NCBI GenBank assembly: GCA_015056205.1
Contig: SVGS01000024.1
Span: 1 to 56,787, forward strand
Direction of reading: 5' to 3'
Length of the DNA stretch: 56,787 nt
From: Clostridiales bacterium
GTDB lineage: Bacteria > Bacillota > Clostridia > Christensenellales > Aristaeellaceae
The translations under genes and the position numbers were made by a program. Each line of letters begins with the position of its first letter. Position 1 is the stretch's first letter. This document shows positions 53,348 to 56,787 of the stretch, in pieces. The notes below the pieces were generated by a model. The model was not told the DNA's origin. It ran no database searches and was given only the letters and a program-made list of their open reading frames with translations.

Positions 53348-54220
53348 TCAGCCCTTGACGGCGCCAGCGGTCATGCCTTCCACGATGAACTTCTGGGCGA
53401 ACAGATAGATCAGAAGCAGGGGCAGAATGGCGAAGCAGGAGCCGGTGATCATCAGATCGTAGTTATTGCCATAGGGGGACCAGAGCGTATTCAGGCCGAT
53501 CGGGATCGTGTATTTTTTCATATCGGAGATGACCAGCATGGGCCAGAGCAGCGAGTTCCAGGCGCCCATTCCGGTCAGCACCGTCATGGAGGCGTAAGCC
53601 GGAAGCATGACCGGCATGATGATCCGGAAGAAGGTTCCGTATTCCGTGCAGCCGTCCACCCGGGCGGCTTCGATCATTTCATAGGGCACGCCGCTGAGGA
53701 ACTGGCGGAAGAAGAAGACCGCGCTCATGCTGACCAGGAAGGGAAGGATGACGCCGACGTAGCTGTTGCGAAGGCCCATGGCGTTGACCTGAGTATACAT
53801 GGGCAGCATCAGGATTTCCAGCGGTACCATCATCACCATGAGGACGCACATGAACAGGGCGCTCCGGCCTTTGAAACGGTACTTGGCGAAGCCGTAGGCC
53901 ACCATGGAGGACAGGAGCAGGGTCAGGGAGGTCTGGATCACGACCACAAACAGGCTGTTGCCATACCAGAGGAAGTAGTCATGCGGATTGCTTTCCCCGT
54001 TGGACATGATGCCGGTAAACAGGTAGTTCCAGGCTTTCAGATGCAGCTTGTCCGGCGTCGGATCCAGGTTCAGGCCGCTGACAAACAGTTCCGCGCCGCC
54101 CTTGAAGGTACCCAGCAGGAGAGCGTACAGCGGGATGATAAACAGGATGCTCAGGATGCCGAAAAAAACCCAGAGCGCGATTTTCCGGCCGATGTATTTC
54201 TTTTCTGTCTGCTTTTTCAT
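53348..54220 (-). CDS. Arabino-oligosaccharide ABC transporter permease (AraQ/MalG type)
   Basis: 290 residues with six membrane segments (about 12-32, 90-112, 122-145, 155-175, 200-220, 255-275). The EAA loop is EMIEAARVDGCTEYGTFFRI followed by IMPVMLPAYAS; the end reads KFIVEGMTAGAVKG, the standard C-terminus of MalG-type sugar permeases. ATG 54220 overlaps the upstream permease gene by 4 bases and has GGAGAAGG just upstream. Substrate is inferred from the GH51 and GH43 genes that follow. No ATPase gene is present. Confidence 0.92.
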   Translation of the reverse strand: MKKQTEKKYIGRKIALWVFFGILSILFIIPLYALLLGTFKGGAELFVSGLNLDPTPDKLHLKAWNYLFTGIMSNGESNPHDYFLWYGNSLFVVVIQTSLTLLLSSMVAYGFAKYRFKGRSALFMCVLMVMMVPLEILMLPMYTQVNAMGLRNSYVGVILPFLVSMSAVFFFRQFLSGVPYEMIEAARVDGCTEYGTFFRIIMPVMLPAYASMTVLTGMGAWNSLLWPMLVISDMKKYTIPIGLNTLWSPYGNNYDLMITGSCFAILPLLLIYLFAQKFIVEGMTAGAVKG

Positions 54221-55410
54221 GCCTTCTCCGCCTTTCTGCCGATGGTTCCGGTCAGCCACAGCTGGATCAGCGTGATGATCAGAGCGCCGACCAGCAGGAC
54301 CAGCCCTACCGCGGAGGCAAATCCGAACTTATCCACCTTTTCAAAGCCGTATCGGTACAGATAACCGACAATGGTCAGACCGTAATTCTTCGGGGAGTTG
54401 TTGCCGCCGAAGATCATGTAGCTTTCGGTAAACATGGCCAGTCCGGCGTAAATGGAGATGGTCAGAACATAGATGGTGGTGGGCTTTAACAGCGGCAGGC
54501 AGATTTTGGTGAATTTCTGCACGGCGTTTGCCCCGTCAATCTCCGCGGCTTCATACAGCTCATTGGGGATGGATTTCAGGCCGGCCATATAATACAGCAT
54601 GTTCATGCCGGTCCAGCGCCAGAAGCACAGGAGCACCATCGCGAACATGGAGGTGGAGGCGCCTTTCAGCCAGGTAATGGGCTCCAGACCCACCAGCTTT
54701 CTCGCCTGATTCATCAGCGCGCCGTCCAGCTCGCTGAACATCATCCGGAAGATGATACCGGCCACCACCACGGAGCAGAGAACCGGCATGAAGGCGACGG
54801 TCTTGAAGAATTTGCCCGCTTTGCTGAATTTCGATTCGGCGATGTAGGCCAGCACCATCGGAACGGGAATCAGGATGGCGCAGGTCAGCACCATGTAGAC
54901 GAAAGAGTTCTGCACCGCGGTGTAGAAGTTCTTATTGGCGAACATATCCGTATAGTTCTTGAAACCGACCCATTTGCTGCCGGCTCCCGTAATCTCCTGG
55001 AAGCTCATCAGAATCGTGGAGATCAGCGGATAGGCGAAGAAGACCACGAAGGTGATCACGAAGGGCGCGATAAAGACGTACGGCGCCAGCGTCTGCGAAT
55101 AGAGCAGATCCCGGTTCGGAATCACAAACAGGACAATCAGCAGCAGTCCGGCCAGCATCACCAGGGCCCGCTGGCGCAGCAGCCACAGGGCGGCCTGCTG
55201 CAGTGCGGTATAGCCCGCCCCGTCCGCTTTCGCGCCAAAGGGGTAGGCGCTCAGATCGCCGCCGTTGTCATAGTTCCGGTCAAACTGAACGGATTTTCCC
55301 TGGAGGATGAATAACGAGGCGACTCCGATCAGCAGCAGGAGAATTCCGGCGACCAGCAGGGCCACGGCTCTGCGGCCGGCCTTTTTCCGGATCTTTTTCG
55401 TTCCAGTCAA
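54217..55410 (-). CDS. ABC transporter permease (AraP/MalF type) with long N-terminal extension
   Basis: 397 residues, about 100 longer than simple MalF/AraP-type permeases. Residues about 14-36 and 85-103 are two extra membrane segments with an extracytoplasmic loop between (KSVQFDRNYDNGGDLSAYPF). The ordinary permease core starts near 107 (LAPYVFIAPFVITFVVFFAY) and has the EAA loop ELYEAAEIDGANAVQKFTKI with CLPLLKPT near 285-312. Such extensions occur in MalF of Proteobacteria but are less usual in Firmicutes. The start is TTG 55410 with AAGGGAG 9 bases upstream. It overlaps the next permease by 4 bases. A hairpin-rich gap separates it from the binding-protein gene. Confidence 0.88.
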   Translation of the reverse strand: MTGTKKIRKKAGRRAVALLVAGILLLLIGVASLFILQGKSVQFDRNYDNGGDLSAYPFGAKADGAGYTALQQAALWLLRQRALVMLAGLLLIVLFVIPNRDLLYSQTLAPYVFIAPFVITFVVFFAYPLISTILMSFQEITGAGSKWVGFKNYTDMFANKNFYTAVQNSFVYMVLTCAILIPVPMVLAYIAESKFSKAGKFFKTVAFMPVLCSVVVAGIIFRMMFSELDGALMNQARKLVGLEPITWLKGASTSMFAMVLLCFWRWTGMNMLYYMAGLKSIPNELYEAAEIDGANAVQKFTKICLPLLKPTTIYVLTISIYAGLAMFTESYMIFGGNNSPKNYGLTIVGYLYRYGFEKVDKFGFASAVGLVLLVGALIITLIQLWLTGTIGRKAEKA

Positions 55411-55430
55411 CGCTTTTGTCTCCCTTCATT

Positions 55431-55450
55431 CCGCCCGCGGTGCGCGTGCG
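55431..55450. repeat. 20-base repeat, copy 3
   Basis: CCGCCCGCGGTGCGCGTGCG, identical to 38797-38816. Like that copy, it lies just after a binding-protein gene and about 20 bases upstream of the next minus-strand start. Confidence 0.7.
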
Positions 55451-55462
55451 CTTTGGTGTGGG

Positions 55463-55524
55463 TAGCCTCTTCCCTCGCGCGGGAAGAGGCTACATAAAAC
55501 GCATGGGAGCAGATGCTCCCATGC
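55463..55524 (-). other. Two strong intercistronic hairpins between binding protein and permease genes
   Basis: First, TAGCCTCTTCCC (55463-55474) pairs perfectly with 55481-55492 across a six-base loop. Second, GCATGGGAGCA (55501-55511) pairs with 55514-55524 across two bases. Neither has a U-run on the minus strand. Placement after the binding-protein stop suggests mRNA end protection, giving more binding protein than permease. Confidence 0.65.
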
Positions 55525-55541
55525 TGAATCGTACCGAAGAA

Positions 55542-56655
55542 TCAGAACAGGTCGCTCTCGATCGTTTCCTGAGCGGTAGCCAGGGCTTCAGCGGTGTCAG
55601 CGCCGTCCACATACACTTCGTTCCACAGGGTGGTTCCGAGGTAGCTGTTGATGGTGGGGCTGATGGAGGTGGAGACGATGAAGCCGATTTCGTCCTTGAT
55701 CGGGATCAGGGCGTCGATCGGGTAGCCGATGAAGTACTGGTTGAACTTGTTGTCATCGGTCTTCATGATGGAAGCGTCATCCCAGATCGAGGTGTTGCAG
55801 GGATCGAAGCCCAGCACGGACCAGATCTGCGCTTCTCCTTCGGGAGAAACCTTGGCGAACGCCAGGAACTCAGCGCACAGGGAGGGATTGGTGCCGTTGG
55901 CATAAACCACGGTGCCGGTACCGCCCTGGCCGATGGAGTGCTTCTGGCCTTCCTCGAAGACGGGCGCGGGAGCAACCACATAGCGGTCCTTGCAGCTTTC
56001 GCCGATTTCATCGGTGAAGCGGCTCATGAACCAGAAGGGCATGATCACGCTGGCGATCTTGTTGTTGGCGATGTAGGCCTTGCCTTCCTCGGTGTCGGGC
56101 TGACCGCCGGGGCAGACCTGGCAGATGCCGGCTTCCAGCCAGCTCTTCTGGGTGTCGATGATCTTGGCCACTTCGGGGATGTTCACGGTCGCTTTGCCGT
56201 CCTCCTGCCAGTCCTTGCCCTGCTGCGCCAGCATCAGGGAAGCAACCCACTGGGTGCTGGTTTCCACAGTGCCCATCCAGGCATCCGGAACGGCAGCCTT
56301 CAGCTTGATGCCGGCTTCCTTCCAGTCGTCCCAGGTCTTGATGTCTTCATAGTTGATTCCCGCGGATTCCAGCAGCGCTTTGTCATAGAAGGAAACCATC
56401 GCGCCGACGTGCAGCGGGGCGCCGTAGTACTTGCCGTCCTTGGCGTAGATTTCCAGACGGGCTTTGACCAGGTCGGCCATGTAGGGGCTCAGCGCCTCGG
56501 TCAGGTCCACCAGCTTGTCGCTGTAGGCCAGCACGTTCGGGAACTGGCCGAGCTCGACGTCGCACATGTCCGGAGCGCCTTCATCGGCCTGAAGCGCAAC
56601 CTTGAACTTGTTGTGCATGTCATCGTAGCCGATGGTGGTCACTTCCACCGCGATG
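55542..56655 (-). pseudogene. Arabinoside-type ABC binding protein, 5' end removed by an IS insertion
   Basis: About 370 residues of a family-1 sugar-binding protein: VTTIGYDDMHNKFKVALQAD, APDMCDVELGQFPNVLAY, DLTEALSPYMADLV, TWDDWKEAGIKLKAAVPDAW and IMPFWFMSRFTDEIGESCKD. The first strand and signal peptide (about 50-60 residues) are missing; VEVTTIG is normally preceded by a FxxxNPxI-type helix and strand. In the upstream direction the frame meets the left end of an IS256-like element and stops inside it (TAG about 56671-56673). Internal GTG codons could start a leaderless cytoplasmic protein, but it would not be secreted. The rest of the gene should lie beyond the element, outside the window. 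Confidence 0.75.
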
Positions 56656-56659
56656 GGAC

Positions 56660-56787
56660 GAGAGTGTACCTAAATTTTGTGGGTGACAATCCTTCTCTGA
56701 TCTGATATAATCCTCCTTGTGAAGGAGGGTGATCTCAGTGAAGAAGGACGAACTAATCGCCGCAGCAAGCAAGGCGAAGATCGAGAT
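56660..56787 (+). mobile_element. IS256-like (Mutator) insertion sequence, left end
   Basis: The end GAGAGTGTACCTAAATTTTG resembles the terminal inverted repeat of IS256/Mutator elements. The preceding bases (about 56652-56659, GATGGGAC) would be one copy of the 8-9 bp target duplication. A promoter GTGACA (56683-56688), 17 bases, TATAAT (56706-56711) drives the transposase start. The element continues past the window end. Confidence 0.75.
56738..56787 (+). CDS. IS256-family transposase, first 16 residues
   Basis: GTG start with GGAGGG 8 bases upstream opens the frame VKKDELIAAASKAKIE, which runs off the window. The MKKDEL-like beginning, the upstream terminal repeat and the promoter agree with an IS256/Mutator transposase. 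Too little is present to confirm the DDE catalytic residues. Confidence 0.65.
   Translation, partial: MKKDELIAAASKAKIE

Overview
The window is a GC-rich (roughly mid-50s % by eye), gene-dense stretch that reads as an anaerobic, fermentative, carbohydrate-degrading Clostridia-type bacterium. Supporting signs are a tryptophan T-box leader, a bifunctional AdhE, monomeric and PAS-linked [FeFe] hydrogenases, Rex, YesM/YesN two-component regulators, LplB/YtcP-type sugar permeases, strong AGGAGG ribosome binding sites, and several TTG/GTG starts. A gut or rumen member of the Christensenellales/Oscillospirales area is plausible, but that is inference. No rRNA, tRNA or CRISPR array was seen.

Layout. 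1-3711: 3' part of a hybrid sensor kinase translationally coupled to a sugar-binding protein. 3712-9905: small accessory genes and gene debris: a GNAT/pyrophosphatase-like fusion with a flavin reductase, a Cys-rich DUF3795 protein and a P-loop/GyrI-like chimera; a TetR plus membrane-protein pair under a consensus promoter; a HigBA-type toxin-antitoxin pair; remnants of an XRE protein and two acetyltransferases. 9907-18052: a ComB-like phosphatase facing a complete trp operon (trpE-G-D-C-F-B-A, then an Sfp-type phosphopantetheinyl transferase), preceded by a Trp-specific T-box. 18096-28021: a broken symporter beside a serine/cysteine dehydratase-like gene, a GH43 enzyme, a broken esterase, and a minus-strand operon of sugar-binding protein, diguanylate cyclase, MsrA, GH1 beta-glucosidase and alpha/beta hydrolase. 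28216-29136: LysR regulator.

29153-37937 is the most interesting block. It runs rex, adhE, a small-molecule kinase, a thioredoxin-like [2Fe-2S] ferredoxin, a putative sensory [FeFe] hydrogenase with PAS domain, a SpoIIE/PP2C phosphatase and a second [FeFe] hydrogenase, all on one strand with overlaps or short gaps. It looks like one redox-control unit joining NADH sensing (Rex), ethanol formation (AdhE), hydrogen sensing and hydrogen turnover. Related clusters are known in cellulolytic clostridia; the kinase between adhE and the hydrogenase genes is the unusual part.

37945-49666: a perfect 64-bp palindrome, then a disaccharide module. A GH94 phosphorylase, a phosphohexomutase, a YesM sensor kinase, a sugar-binding protein and a YesN/AraC regulator lie on the minus strand. 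An LplB/YtcP/binding-protein ABC importer diverges from them, and a dense regulatory region lies between. 49749-50221: an Fe-S-type Rrf2 regulator. 50230-56655: an arabinan/arabinoside operon (binding protein, two permeases, GH51 arabinofuranosidase, secreted GH43 arabinanase-like enzyme). Its first visible gene is cut by an IS256-like element whose left end and transposase start close the window.

Two themes recur: operators placed inside the -35/-10 spacer, and genes truncated or fused by internal deletion.
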